Source: Sipunculus nudus
Taxonomy: Eukaryota > Annelida > Sipuncula > Golfingiida > Sipunculidae
Assembly: GCA_026874595.1 (NCBI GenBank)
Contig: CM049317.1
Coordinates: 10,826,382-10,890,381 of the forward strand
Direction of reading: 5' to 3'
DNA: 64,000 bases
The notes below the pieces were generated by a model, which ran no database searches, was not told the origin of the DNA, and saw nothing but the letters and a program-made list of their open reading frames with translations. The position numbers and the translations under genes are program-made. Positions within the stretch are counted from its first letter, which is position 1. Each line of letters begins with the position of its first letter. Below, piece by piece: positions 13,648 through 26,461 of this stretch.

Positions 13648-14025
13648 TTGAGTGGCCTGGACTCGGACTTGTCTCGGACTTGAGTGGCCTGGACTCGGAC
13701 TTGTCTCGGACTTGAGTGGCCTGGACTCGGACTTGTCTCGAACTTGAGTGGCCTGGACTCGGACTTGTCTCGGACTTGAGTGGCCTGGACTCGGACTTGT
13801 CTCGGACTTGAGTGGCCTGGACTCAGACTTGTCTCGGACTTGAGTGGCCTGGACTTGGACTTGTCTCGGACTTGAGTGGCCTGGACTCGGACTTGAGTGG
13901 CCTGGACTCGGACTTGACTCGGACTTGAGTGGCCTGGACTCGGACTTGTCTCGGACTTGAGTGGCCTGGACTCGGACTTGTCTCGGACTTGTCTCGGACT
14001 TAAGTGGCCTGGACTCGGACTTGCA
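13648..14025. repeat. 32-bp minisatellite
   Basis: The unit GTGGCCTGGACTCGGACTTG plus TCTCGGACTTGA repeats about 11-12 times. Starts at 13652, 13684 and 13716 fix the period at 32. A few units lack the TCTCGGACTTG part. The period is not a multiple of three, so the 153-residue minus-strand frame is an artefact. Related GGACTTGGACT text occurs at 13200-13290, 13560-13620, 55275-55400 and 58545-58625. Confidence 0.95.
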
Positions 14026-14235
14026 CTTAGACACAGATGGTGTGGACTCCACTACATCCCTGATATGGCTTACTGGACTGCAGTTATGCACGGAGTCATA
14101 TTAATATTCAAACAGGTCCAAAAACACTGTCTCACAGTAAATTATGGTTTTGATAGCGCTGGGAACAACATGAGATTGTATAGTAATATAAAAGGACAGC
14201 TCCAGTGATTGTGTTGTATTTTTGGCTTTTCTAAT

Positions 14236-14400
14236 AGAAGGGACATGTGGGTCACAGCCCTCAGCTGTAATTTATTAGAATATTTGGTTTTTTTTTAAAA
14301 ATCTTAGCATATGGAAATGAGGCAACAATAAGGTAACATACAGTTTTTTGTATATCTCTCTTTGATAATTATACACAATACACACATAAGTAGTTCCCTT
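14236..14400 (+). mobile_element. Family B hairpin-end fragment
   Basis: AAGGGACATGTGGGTCACAG then CCCTCAGCTGTAATTTAT matches the start of B1/B2. Similarity fades by about 14400, shortly before element A1 begins. Confidence 0.55.
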
Positions 14401-14454
14401 GTACCTTTATTGATTATGGACTACATGAAAGGTGCAGGAGCATCTCATGATCAA

Positions 14455-15324
14455 CTGGAATACGGGTTGTCGACAAGCGACTTCGTGTATCCGCCAAAAT
14501 CAGAGAAGGACAGGTGAAGTGAGGCATGGATTGAGTGGCAAGGGGAAATAAGAGTTACATGTGTTACATATTAGAATGGATCTGTGCATTGTAAACATGA
14601 TTGTAGGTGGCGCCACCTGTTATTTGAATGAGAAACTATCCAAGATGTATACACATGCAAAATTTCAGGTGGAAAAGTCAAGGCAGACAAACAGATGGAC
14701 GCTGTGCAAAAATGGCTGCAGGTGGGGCAATCATTTTTGTGTATGTTATAAAGCTATCAAAGGGCTACATTTGTGTAAAAATGTTTTCCTGATTGGTCAA
14801 ACGGTTCCCGAGATATGAGCTTGGATGTCTGCAGCGGGAACGTGAATGTAGGTGGCGCCACCTGTCATAAAATCAAGAAAGCTATCTAGGATGTATACGC
14901 ATGCCAAATTTTAGGTGAATTAGTCAAACGACTGCAGAGAGATATGAGTGATTTAAACCCAAGGCAGATGAACAGATGGACAGTGCAAAAATGGCTGCAG
15001 GTGGCGCCACCTTTTATTGTGTATATTATAAAGCAATCCAAGGGCTACATTTTTGTTAAATTTTTTTCCTGATTGGTCAAATGGTTCCTGAGATATGTTG
15101 GTTTATGTGTGGAAACAGACGCACAAACGGACGCTGGGCAGAGAGGAAAGGTCAGAGGTCAAGGCAACTTGGTTAGGCACCTGTTCCCATGTGACCCAAT
15201 AATTTGTGTAAGTTTCCGAAAAATCTGTCCAGTAGTCTCAGAGGAGTTCTCCGGAAACGAAAGCGGCGGCAGAACCCGGTCAAAAACATAATTTCCGCAA
15301 AACTTCGTTTTTTGGCGGATACAA
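14455..15324 (+). mobile_element. Family A element, copy A1
   Basis: The left end ACTGGAATACGGG, then GTCGACAAGCGAC and TGTATCCGCCAAAA, matches the right end of A2 read inverted. The right end TTTTTTGGCGGATACAA (15309-15324) matches the A2 start. GTAGGTGGCGCCACCTGT recurs at about 14605 and 14852, with a third palindrome near 15000. At about 870 bp it is shorter than A2 through having fewer core units. Open frames here (for example 15073-15291) lie entirely in repeat sequence and are not genes. Confidence 0.75.
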
Positions 15325-15555
15325 ATATTTGTAAAAGTATCAGTATCAACTAAGTGAGAGTAAATATGCATGTGCAAGCCGCCCTGGCACTGGGAACGTA
15401 TTTCACCATGTAAATTATGTAGATAACTAAACACCTGTGACACAGCACAGCAGGGGTGCTGCCCAAGCGAGGCATTGCTAATCGGTTACATTATTGGAAA
15501 GACTGGCAAGAAGAATTTGCTAAAAAGGCATACACAACTTTTTTAGAAATATGAG

Positions 15556-16000
15556 TTCTAAGACCTCTGACCTCACGACCCAAAAATCAATAGGGTTCTT
15601 GCTTTTTTGGTGGGCCATATACATTAAGTTTGAAATCCATATGTGAAATCAAACTGGGGCCATGAAAGGTTTTTGAAATCAATGTGAGGACAGATGACTC
15701 CTGTGACCTTGACCTTGTACCCCTAAGAGGGAAAACTGAATTTGCCTATTGGTAGGTGAGCTGTATGTGTGAGATGGAACCTCTGGCATGAAAGGTTTTG
15801 CTTAAAATGCATCCACAATCTTTTAAGAGATCTCGGGACTGTTACCTTGACTTTTGACCCCAAATTAAAAAGGATATTGATTTTAGTGTTGGCCATATAT
15901 ATAAATCAAGTTTTAAATCCATATGTGAAACCCAACAGTTATGATCTGGAAATGAATTTGTGGACAGATAGCTCCTGTGACCTTGACCTTTGAACTTGTG
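15556..16000. repeat. ~137-bp tandem repeat with TGACCTTGACCT motifs
   Basis: Forms of GTGACCTTGACCTTTGAC start units near 15564, 15704, 15841 and 15977. Alternate units are more alike (GGCCATATAYA, AAATCCATATGTGAAA, GACAGATRRCTCCTGTGACC), so the true repeat may be a dimer of about 272 bp. TCAAGGTCA on the opposite strand is the half-site of ERR/SF-1-type nuclear receptors, likely incidental. Transposon T1 begins just after the last unit. Confidence 0.75.
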
Positions 16001-16006
16001 ACTCAA

Positions 16007-17065
16007 TACTCTCCCGAGGCAGCAGAAATCTTGCGCTTCTAATGAAGCCACTGATTTTCACGCTGCCAGCTTTGACCGTTTATGATTTATTTAAACATCA
16101 GATGGCGGTTCGTTGTCCGCTGAAAGAAATGTGCGTATGATGTGACAAGTAGCCAACCAGATGCCAATAAACAAACACTCAACAGGCATCCTGGCTCTGC
16201 CCATAGCTGCGCTTCAAGCGCCACTTTATATCAGTTCACGGTCGATAACCTCGTATCCTGAATTGCTACACCAGAGGGGAGCACTGTATTTTGGTCCAAT
16301 CAGATGAGACCCTGTGTTGGAAAAAACGACCTCTATGGTTGGCTGATATGGTGACATGATAGATAAATAGCAAATATACATCATTTAGGGGTTGAAGAGG
16401 CCATTGTGTATGAGCTAGACCACAAACTTATTCCATAAATAGTTGTGGTCCTCTTATCTGCGTGTAAACAATGCCCAATATGCGACACACAACTGATGCG
16501 ACAAGGAATCTTCATAATTAACAAGCCGTGTTGCCAGCTAGAGGTTTTCCAGACAAGGAATACACAGAGAACACTTGCAAGCATTTGAATAGGCCACAGG
16601 CTCAGAGAAAATGGCCCAACATGTGATTTACGCTGGTCCTTGTGTATATATAGGATGCCCGGCCAGTGAGCTGCAATTCAAACGAAATGAACTTGAACAA
16701 CATTGGCCCCGTGCACACCTCGCTGGCTGGTTTCCATATTGCTGGTTAACGGATACATGGCTTCACTTATATAGTTGTTATGCCATTATCGAATTGGTCC
16801 ATGATGCAAGAACGTACAAGGGAGCAATTAAAATTCAACTATTTTTAATTTGAGTAACCACTAAAGTGCACTTGGAAGCACACTTGAAGCGCAGCTATGG
16901 GCGGAGCCATGATGCCTGTGAATATTTTGTTAAATGGCATTAGGTTGGCTGCCATGCAACTACCCACCACCTAGTGTCTAAATGTATCATAAACAGTCAA
17001 AGCAGGCAGCGGGGAAATCAGTAGCTTCTGTAGGAGCGCAAGATTTCTGTTGCCTTGGGAGCGTA
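16007..17065. mobile_element. Long-TIR DNA transposon, non-autonomous copy T1
   Basis: The left end TA|CTCTCCCGAGGCAGCAGAAA and the right end, inverted, TA|CGCTCCCAAGGCAACAGAAA stay alignable for about 80 bp, through TTTGACCGTTTATGAT. A second inverted pair lies further in: CCCATAGCTGCGCTTCAAG at about 16201 and its complement at about 16885. A TA target duplication is consistent with a Tc1/mariner- or ISL2EU-like superfamily. No transposase is evident. Confidence 0.8.
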
Positions 17066-17626
17066 GATTACTATATGTTATTTATCTTAGCATTTACTGA
17101 GGTAAGTATTAATTATGGTATTGTACCTTGCACACAATGAGGTGAATCCATCATTATGCTCGTAGGAGAGTACACCTGTACTCCCAGTTTTATCAGCATG
17201 CCCTACTTGTACAGAATTGAAGACGTTAAATATCAATGAACTTGAGCATGGCTAAGAACATGTTTACACAAACTTGTATGCACTTAACTGGGACAAAGGC
17301 AAGCGACAGTAAATCAATGATATTGCATCAATGGTCGTCTTAAAAATCAGGTCCTCTCAGAGCTATCATGTGAACTGTAAGTCATATAATGTGGCTAGCT
17401 CAGACAGCAAGTCAACTTAATTTGTTAGAATGCTGACTTCGGTGGCACAACTTGACTTAGCACAAGTTGGCAGAAATTCACAATAATTTGTTAAAAGTTG
17501 TGTTTTGTTTGTTTACTTGTGACCGAAAGATGAGAGACGGATGACTTAATACATAAATGGCAGTTCCACTACCATCATTATAACATAGATTAGTCATTAT
17601 GACATGACATTCAGGCCTTTTTAAAA

Positions 17627-20098
17627 TGAGGGACCCATAGGTCACGGCGCTCCGCTGTTATATTTGATCACAAAATATGATTTAGACGAGGAGGTAGGCA
17701 AAAGCTGGTTTTGTGAGGTAATATAAACTCTATTATGAGTTGATGGTGTTTAACTCAAGTTATTTAAGGTTTATATAATATCCTTGGAGACAAGGAAGAG
17801 GACTGATGTCATTAATATTATTTACAGTTGGAAATGATGACCTATTATCACATAGGTTTCTACTTGGCCATAAAACTTTACCTACATTGCAGCAGAATTA
17901 TTTGAAAAGTTAAACTATTTATTTAAAATTAATAACAAATATTGTGTCAAATATAATTTAAATTAAAAATAATAACAGTATCATGTTTTTTTCATCAAAG
18001 ATTTTTTAATAATATTATCGAAATAAATGATAATTAAAATAATTTTAAAGAATATATTCATGAATGCATTTGTATTCAAATACTTTCATTTTTACCTGTA
18101 TTCCTATACTTATACATACAATTTTGGAGTACATATTCATATTTGCATTCAAATACATTTGCAAAGTACTGCACCATGTCTGGTATTTGTTCAGTTTCAG
18201 CCAAAGTTCTTGAGAATCCAGAATAAACAAATATCACAAATTTAAATAAAGATCAAAGGTACCTGGTTTTATGAATTTTATTTATATTCAAAAATAAAAC
18301 TATAATATTCACTTAGGACTACCTTCACATCAATCTACACTAGACATAGCAAGGGTCTTATGACAATTATTAACATCACAGAATTCATAATGAGAACTTG
18401 TCTAAGATCTGATTTTTTATCATATTCAAATTTTTTTATTAAAAAAAATGTATCAGCAAAAAATTTGAAGTATCTCAGCTATTAAACCATTATATGTGTA
18501 AAAAATAACCCAAGGATAAGAATACCCTATAAATTATACAAGGAGAAAACTAGAGATGGGCAAGTTTAATCTTGGGAATTTAGATTTATATTATCAACTG
18601 CATCTTTGTCAATCATTAATTTCCTTCATATAATCAATAATAGTATAGTACAATATAATTTAATTATTTTTTTTCATCATTAAAATTGAAAAGAAAAGTA
18701 CCATAGGTGACTCAATGGTGTTACTTGGAATACATTTTCATCCATCCATACAAAATCCATAAAACATCAGTAACTGCAAGGTAATTCCCTGTTAGTGTTA
18801 CTCATCAACTGTCAAATTGCTTTTCTATTGATTATTTTTAAAGTTGTTATTATAGACCTATTAAAATATATTTATTCGTTGTTTATTGTTATGCTGTTGG
18901 TCTAAACAACTAATAGATGAGCTGCGTGGAACACCTGGATCAGCTGTGGCCAGCAATAAGCTGCCCAGCTGCAAGTATATGCCCTGCGTCAAGCGTGCAT
19001 AATTGGCCTGAAAGGTCAACTTGAGGACATACAGGTGAAATGAAGAGGGGCTGGGTAGAGCCTGGGTCTGACATGGTCTCATAAAAACTTTAATAAAAGC
19101 TACAGTTTTTGGCCAATTTATTTCAACTTTCAAAACTAACAAGCTGAAATTCTTATTTCTGCATGATATGAAAATTATATCAACAGTGCTTACAGGCAAC
19201 AAACATGCCATGATCAAAATTAGGCAAAATTTAAGGTACTGATTTTATATTTATGCTAATAACTTATAAAATTTGAAATATTCAGAACTAATTTTGGGTA
19301 TACAATTGAATCTTGATTAAATAATGTTATATCCCTGACAAAAAAAAAAATCCTAGCTTCAGCAATTTTCATGTAAAGGGGGTAAATATATTTTTTGTTT
19401 ACAAAGTGCATTATGTTTGGGCCCATAACTTAAAACAATTTCGCAATACTCGGATCATTTCTGGCATGTGCATAGAGTATAAATAGAAGAACATGTATAT
19501 TTTATATAATCCAAGTCAGATCAGTGGTTTTGATATTAAGCAGTCTTGAAGTGTAACAATGGGTTTTCAATTGAAAAGGAAAGAAATTCTAGTGACCAAA
19601 CATTTGATATGGTAGGGGGGTTGGGGGGCATCTAACTGTATGCCAAATTTTGTGAGCTGAGAGCTGGCCTGGGAAGCTGGGGAGCTGAGCTCTAGCAAAC
19701 TGCATAACACTTGCTTGATCTAAACAATACTTTACATGATGCTTGAAAACAGGAATAAAATCAACATTTTTAGATCAACTGGTTGCAAATTTCAGATGTC
19801 AAGAATTGAAATCCTTATGTATATATGCTCTGAAAATTAAATCAACAGTACTTACAGGAAAAAAATGTGCCATTGTCAAATCTGGGCAAAATATAAGGTA
19901 CTGATTTTATATTTATGCTAATAACTTATAAAATTTAAAAAATTCAGATCTAATTTTGGGTATACAACTGAATCTTGACTAAATATAGTTACGGTATAAA
20001 CCTGAAAGAAAGTCTCCAGCTTCAGCAATTCTCAAGATAAGGGAGTAAATATATTTTCTGAATTTTAACAAAGTGCATCATGTTTTGGCCCATTACTT
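17627..20098 (+). mobile_element. Family B element, copy B1 (lacks the GGAC end)
   Basis: It begins AGGGACCCATAGGTCACGG then CGCTCCGCTGTTAT, the hairpin-side end of family B. The inside includes two roughly 660-bp tandem units (GGTACTGATTTTATATTTAT at about 19234 and 19897). It stops where the next copy begins, without the AGCTCAGCTGACTATAAGTC terminus. Sequence from 17627 can be followed in parallel with B2 for about 2.4 kb, with many substitutions and indels. Confidence 0.7.
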
Positions 20099-20104
20099 CA
20101 AGAA

Positions 20105-22749
20105 TTTAAACAAGGGACCTATGGGTCACGGCGCTCAGCTGTTATATATGATTAAAAAATATGATTTAGGAATGAGGCATATGCTGGTTTGGTGTGGTAA
20201 TAAATATAAGCTTTATTATGAGTTGTTGGTGTTTAGCTTATGTATGATTATGATATTATCTTTGGAGACAGGGAAGAGGATTGATTTCATTTATTTTATT
20301 AACAAATGGAGTACTATTGTCACACAGATTTTGACTTGGCCATATAACTTATAAGCAGAACATATGATATAAGAGTTTAACTATTTATTTAAAAAAATTA
20401 CAAATATTGTCCCAAATATAATTTTTATTAAAAATAATAAGAGAATCTTATGATTTTTTAAAATGAAATATAACTGAAATGATTATTAAAATAATATTAA
20501 AGAATATATTCATGAATGCATTCATGAATACATTTTGAAAGTATTTGCACTGGTATTCATATACTTTCATTTTTACCTGAATTCCAATTCTTTATGCAAG
20601 ACATTTTATAATGGAGTACATATTCATATTCGTATTTAAATACAATTGCAAAGTTTTCCCACCATTACTGGCATTTATTCAGTTTTCACCAAACAATTAT
20701 GTTGAGAATCCAGAATATACAAAATTCACACATTTAAATTATGATCAAAAGTACCTCGTTTTATGGCTTTTATTTATATTAAAAAAAAAAATGTAATATA
20801 TTCATTTTGGACTAATTTCACATCAATGTGCACACTAGACACAGTAGGAATCTAGATTAATAATATCAACTGCATCTTTGTCTATCATTAATTTCCTTCA
20901 TATGATCCCTAATGATTAGTAATGAATAATATGATTTACTTTTTTATCATGAAAATTGAACTGAAAAATACCAAAGGTGACTGCATGGTGTTATTTGGAG
21001 TACGTGACATTCTACAAGATTCTTTTATCATCAGTAACTGCAAGTTGATTTCCTGTTATTATAAACTAACAAATTCTTTTTTATTTTTCTTTAATTTGTT
21101 ATTAAAAAACAATAAAAATTTATTAATTTATTGTTAATTGTTATGTTGTTGGTTAAAACTACTAGATGAGTTGGGTTGGACACCTGGATCAACTGTGGCT
21201 GGCCATAAGCTGCCTACCTGCAACAGTGTATGGCTCGCCTCAAGCATGCATAATTTGCTGAAAGTTCAACAAGGTCAACATACAGGTGACTCAAGAGGGG
21301 CTGGAGAGAGTTAAGGTCTGACATGGTCTTATAAAAACATTTATAAAAGCTACAATTTTTGGCCAATTTATTTCAGCTTTCTAAACTAAAAAGCTGAAAT
21401 CCTTGTGTGCATGATATGAAAATTATATCAACCGTGCTCACAGGAAACAAATGTGCCATGGTCAAAGTTGGGCAAAATTTAAGGTACTAATTTTATATTT
21501 ATACTAATAACATATAAAATTTGAAAAATTCAGGACTTATTTGGGGTATTCAATTGAATCTTGATTAAATAATGTTACATCCCTGGCAAAAAAACTCTAG
21601 CTTCAGCAATCCCCTTGTTAAGGGAGTATATATATTTCGAGATTTTTTACATAGTGCATTATGTTTGGGCCCATAACTTAAAACAATTACGCAATACTGA
21701 CATCATTTCTGGCATATGCATAGAGAATGTATAGAAAAATATGTATATTATATATGATTAAAGTCACATCAGTAGTTTTGATATTAGGCAGTCTTGAAGT
21801 GTAACAATGGGTTTTTAATGGAAAAATGAAGTTTTTCATTAATATCTCGAAGGTATTAAGTCCTAGTGACCAAATTCTTGGCATGGTAGGGAATTTTGGA
21901 GACATCTAATTGTATGCCAAAATTTTGGAAATGAGAGCTGAAGCTGGGGAGCTGAGCTCTTGCAAACGGCATAACACTAGCTTGATGTAAACAATTTGTT
22001 ACATGGTGTTTGAAAACTTGAATAAAATCTACAGTTTTTGATCAACTGGTTTCAAATTTTTGGTGTTAACAGACAAAATGCTAACAAAAACATTCTGAGA
22101 AAATTAAATCCACAGTACTTACAGTAAAAAAACGTGCCATGGTCAAAATTGGGCAAAATTTAAGGTACTAATTTTTTATTTTTGTTAATATTTTAAAAAA
22201 TTTAAAAGATTTTGATCTAATTTTGGGTATACAATTTAATTTTGATAAATTAAAGTTATATTACTGGAAAAAAAGTCCATAGCTTTAACAAGTTTTGTGT
22301 TAAGTGATCAAATATCTTTCCTGATTTTTTACAAAATGCATTATGTTTGGGCCCATAACTTTTTTAAATTATATAATACAGACATAATTTCTGGCATGTA
22401 CATAGGAACTATATAGAAGAATATTTATGGTAAATATGAGGGAAAACAGATGAGTGGTTTTGATATTAGGCAGTCCTGAAGTGTGAAAATAGGTTTTTAA
22501 TAAAAAATTGAGGTTTTTCCTAAATTTCTCAAAGGAAGGAAGTCGCAAAGACCCAGTTTTCGGCTTGGTAGGAGATCTTGGGGACATCTAACATTATGCT
22601 GAATTTCGGATTCCTAGGTCTTACGGTTTCAAAACGTGCCACATCTACGGACGGACGGACGGACGGACGGACGGACGGACAGACGGACGGACGACGGACA
22701 ATGGACCACGACTATAGCTCAGATGACTTATAGTCAGCTGAGCTAAAAA
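20105..22749 (+). mobile_element. Family B element, copy B2
   Basis: It begins AGGGACCTATGGGTCACGGC then GCTCAGCTGTTAT and ends with GACGG-repeats followed by CATTGTCC-type spacer sequence, AGCTCAGATGACTTATAGTC and AGCTGAGCTA. Internal units of about 680 bp have GGTACTAATTTT at about 21483 and 22163. GGGCCCATAACTT recurs once per unit. No reading frame of consequence is present. Confidence 0.75.
22646..22704. repeat. (GGAC)n microsatellite inside family B
   Basis: ACGGACGG repeated for about 45 bp and then broken by CAGACGG units. The same block recurs inverted (GTCCGTCC) at about 60450-60497 and 56130-56150, always just inside the same end of family B. Confidence 0.9.
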
Positions 22750-23085
22750 TATTGAACTAATTTCTGGTATGTACATAGGAAAAAATATATAGAGGAAGAA
22801 ATAAATTAAAAATGGTCAATATCAGGTCAGTGGTTTTGATATTAGGCAGTCTTGAAGTGTAACAATGGGTTTTTAATGGAAAACGGAGGATTTTCCTTAA
22901 TAATTTGAAGGAACGAAGTCCTAGTGACCCAATTTTCGGTAAGATAGGAGATTTTGGGGACATCTAAATTTATGCCGAATTTCCAACGGTTTCAAAACGT
23001 GCCAGTTTAATTGACGGACTGACAGCCGACGGAGAAAGGACCACAACTAAAGCTCAGATAACTTATAGTCAGCTGAACTAATAAA
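22750..23085 (+). repeat. Tandem duplicate of the B2 terminal segment
   Basis: TTTCTGGTATGTACATAGGA through GGTTTTGATATTAGGCAGTC and on to CTTATAGTCAGCTGAACTA repeats the last 370 bp of B2 (22378-22749). The GGAC microsatellite is almost lost here, which fits an old duplication or unequal exchange. Confidence 0.75.
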
Positions 23086-23089
23086 ACTG

Positions 23090-26050
23090 TTAGGGCCTGA
23101 GAGTTATGATACAAGTCAAAATAGAACACCCTTTCCAAGGGTAGGATCAAAATATTTGCTGTTTGTTAGCAATTACATCAAATGCCTATTTCATAGTCAC
23201 GTTTTATTTCCTAAAAAAATTTGTGGTGGGTACCCTGACGGAGAGAACTGAAGTTTGAGGCAATTTCAGCTACCACAGTTTTTGTATAACTTTATTCAAG
23301 TCTGTTCAAATTTACACAAATATGCAAGTTGGGCCAGACCTGCCTGCATCTGCAAAGCCTAATTCCTAACAACAAATTTGAGGTACAGCCCTGTCAAATG
23401 ACACAAGATCACTAAATGTGTGTGTGTGTGTTTGTTCACATCATAACTTACGCAATCATGAATGGAATCTTGTGAAATTCTCAAGGTAATTTGGCTGATG
23501 AAGTATCAATTAGATTTTGGTGAGGATCCAGATTAAGGAATATCATAAATAAATGTTCACAAATGCACAATCACATGTAAGCACGAATGAAACTCAGAAT
23601 ATGGGCTGAATAAGTGAATGGTGGTTCCTTGCATTCGTCAGATCATTGATCTATTCATCACAAAAGCTATTCTTTATTGGACAACTTAAAGCAGGTCACA
23701 ATTATGTCAGGATTGCAAGTATTCTTTCAATGTTTTCCAAAGTTTCATTGGAACCAAGGCTGAGGTTTTAGGGACATCACATGTCTGCCTCTCAAAGGGA
23801 CTAATACATGTAGCCAATTTCCTTACCTTCTGATGTCACAGTAATTATCAATTCTGTCTAAACTCTTATACTGGTACTAACTTTAGTGTTCTGACATACA
23901 GATCTGGGTAAGGGGTGACATTTTTACTACAAATACATTGTTTAAACACACAATCGAATGCAATCACATTATCAGGCAATGAACTTTTCTTTAATTAAAA
24001 GTTTAAATTAAATTTGTAATATCATTCTCTATTAGAGACTGATAATTATTTCCCTTTCAGCTGTGCGTGTTTCTAAAAGTGACTCCCCGACTTAAAAACC
24101 TCAGCCCATAATTCACCTATAGGTATTATATTTACTCTACAACCTGATTGGCTCTCCTTGCCGCATGCTGAACATGATCCACAATACTAATAGGCCTGTT
24201 AATTGTGAGGGCCCTTAGAATTGATTCAATAATCAAATCTTTACCTTTGATTTAATTCTCAGTTGAATTAATACTTACTGTAGGTAGTCTATTTCAGAAT
24301 TTAAAAAAATATTGCAATTTTACCAATATGAATATCAGTAAATTTCAGCAAATGAAAGTAAAATGTTGCTCTCCCTCTGTTTTCCACCACAATATGTTAC
24401 TATGCAAGTGAAGTGGTCCACAAGCACACATTTACAGTGGATTTATTGCACACCTGTGATAAAGAGCTCCAACTTGCAAATGATAACTAGATAATCACTT
24501 TGATACTATTGGCTAACTGCAACTCTTTTATGTATGTATGTAATGTATTACGTTAGGAAATGGTCATAACAGTTAGATTACTGACACTGACAGGTAACTG
24601 CAGGTATCTAATCAACCATACATTCATATTAATTAAGGACCTTTCAAACATTTGGATCATGACTTCTCTCAGTTACACTATTTCAGGAGATAAACTCTAC
24701 AGTTTAGTGGTCTTCAGACAATATAAATAATCAATAATTAGTTAGAAAAAGACCAAATTAGATAAACGCAAGTGCCATTTAACAGATAAACTATGCCCCA
24801 TACAAACAGGCTATTGTCTCTCTCACATCAAAAGAGTTATTTTTATTTACTTAACTAAAAATGTGAAAACTATTGATTTCCAATTGTACAGGTAATACTT
24901 ATACCTTTATTGACACATTAATTACCAACACATTAATGTGTCTGACATTTAACAAAATATACTGCCATTTATCAAACTATTCCCAATATGACTACTCTAC
25001 ATTAATGGACAATATTATACTGGACACACTAACACTAAAACCTTAAAAAACTACACAATCCTTTGTACTTTAAAAAAGTTTATATGTTTCTCAATAAGTT
25101 TAATAGCATCCATCAATTAACATATAATAACCTGATCAAAAGCGGTTACATTTTTTATTAATAAAGTCTGCAACATATGGGTTTTAACATATGGACTCGG
25201 CTATTAAACCCATTTCTACATATTTGATATTTAAACAGCTGTTTTTAATGTGTAAGTATATATATGTTACACTATTACCATGGTAACAAGCACTGCCATC
25301 TCAAGTCTACAAAATACCAAATGATTTTTAGGAAGAAATGCTTAAATATAATACATTACTTATTAAACATATATGCTTCTTACCAGTGAATTTTGAGAGT
25401 CCTGTTCAGAAAAGAGGCATCTATCCAAAAGCTTATATTTAGAGCTTCCTGAACAATATATCACCAAAGCTGTTGTTCAAAGTTCACACATCTACGCAGT
25501 GACCAGGTGAACATGAATATTCTGACATTAAAGTAAACATGCTTGTGTAGAGTTACACAATGATGTGTGCAACATAGAATTCTGAATATTGAACAAAGAC
25601 TGAATAATATCAACAATCATGCCATCTATCTAATCTGGCCAGGGTCACTGCAACAGCTGACAGGTATGAAGGCTCTTATCAATGTTAGGGTGCAACTTGG
25701 GGTTGGGCAGAATACCAATATACCATCCAATATTGATATTTTACACAAATACAAGTATCTTAGTCATTTCCTTAATTAACATTCAGCGTCAGTGAAATTT
25801 ATTTCACCTGTATATATAATGTATGAGTCTGTACTGTAAAACTTGAAAAATGTCCCACAAAAATGAATGCGTTGACTTGTACTCAACTGAACTTGCCTGA
25901 ATAATGAACCCACTGGCTAATCGCAATATTTGCACCTGAATATTAAATGTGCTTTGCAGGATTTTACATAAAGAGCTTTAATGTATTCCAGACAAGCATG
26001 TACCTGCTCACAGATAATATCCAAATATTGTTCAAGCCAATATCAAGCTA
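23090..26050. other. No supported feature
   Basis: About 3 kb of AT-rich, mostly unique DNA between the family B cluster and the hAT MITE; a short (GT)n lies at 23408. GGGTTGGGCAGAATACC at 25699 may be a hAT-end relic. Confidence 0.5.
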
Positions 26051-26065
26051 TCAGGATATGCATAG

Positions 26066-26461
26066 TAGGGCTGAAAGGAGTACTCGAGTCCGGGTAATAC
26101 TTACCGAGTACTTGAGTCCAACATTTGGACTCGAGTACTCTTGTATGTACATGCATATATGTATATAACTGCAAATTTTAGGACAGTCTGTATGATTATT
26201 TATCCATTGTCGTAGCCTGGCATAGGGCTCTAAACATATGCTGGTCAAATTAATCGAGGTCTTGTTATGACATATATCTATTCCTTTGTTGCGATAAAGT
26301 TAAGCAGTCACTAAGTCAAATTTATGCATATTTTGCATCGGTAAACAGATATTCGTTTTATCTTCACAGCGTTGCCATGGTAACGAGTACTTGAGTACGA
26401 GTTGGGTAATGCCTTATCAGGTACTCGAGTATGTACCCGATTTGTACCCGTTTCAGCCCTA
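26066..26461. mobile_element. hAT-type MITE with perfect 8-bp target duplication
   Basis: The left end is TAGGGCTGAAAGGAGTAC; the right end read inverted is TAGGGCTGAAACGGGTAC. The 8 bases ATGCATAG occur immediately before (26058-26065) and after (26462-26469) the element, the duplication size typical of hAT transposons. Length 396 bp, non-coding. GAGTACTYGAGT motifs repeat inside in both orientations, so open frames there are mirror images and not genes. Confidence 0.9.

Noticed and set aside
13648-14025. CRISPR-like array
   Set aside because: Repeats are contiguous with no unique spacers and the DNA is eukaryotic.
13630-14091. 153-residue minus-strand frame rich in S, P, K and R
   Set aside because: It is a translation of the 32-bp minisatellite; the frame changes every unit and there is no independent support.
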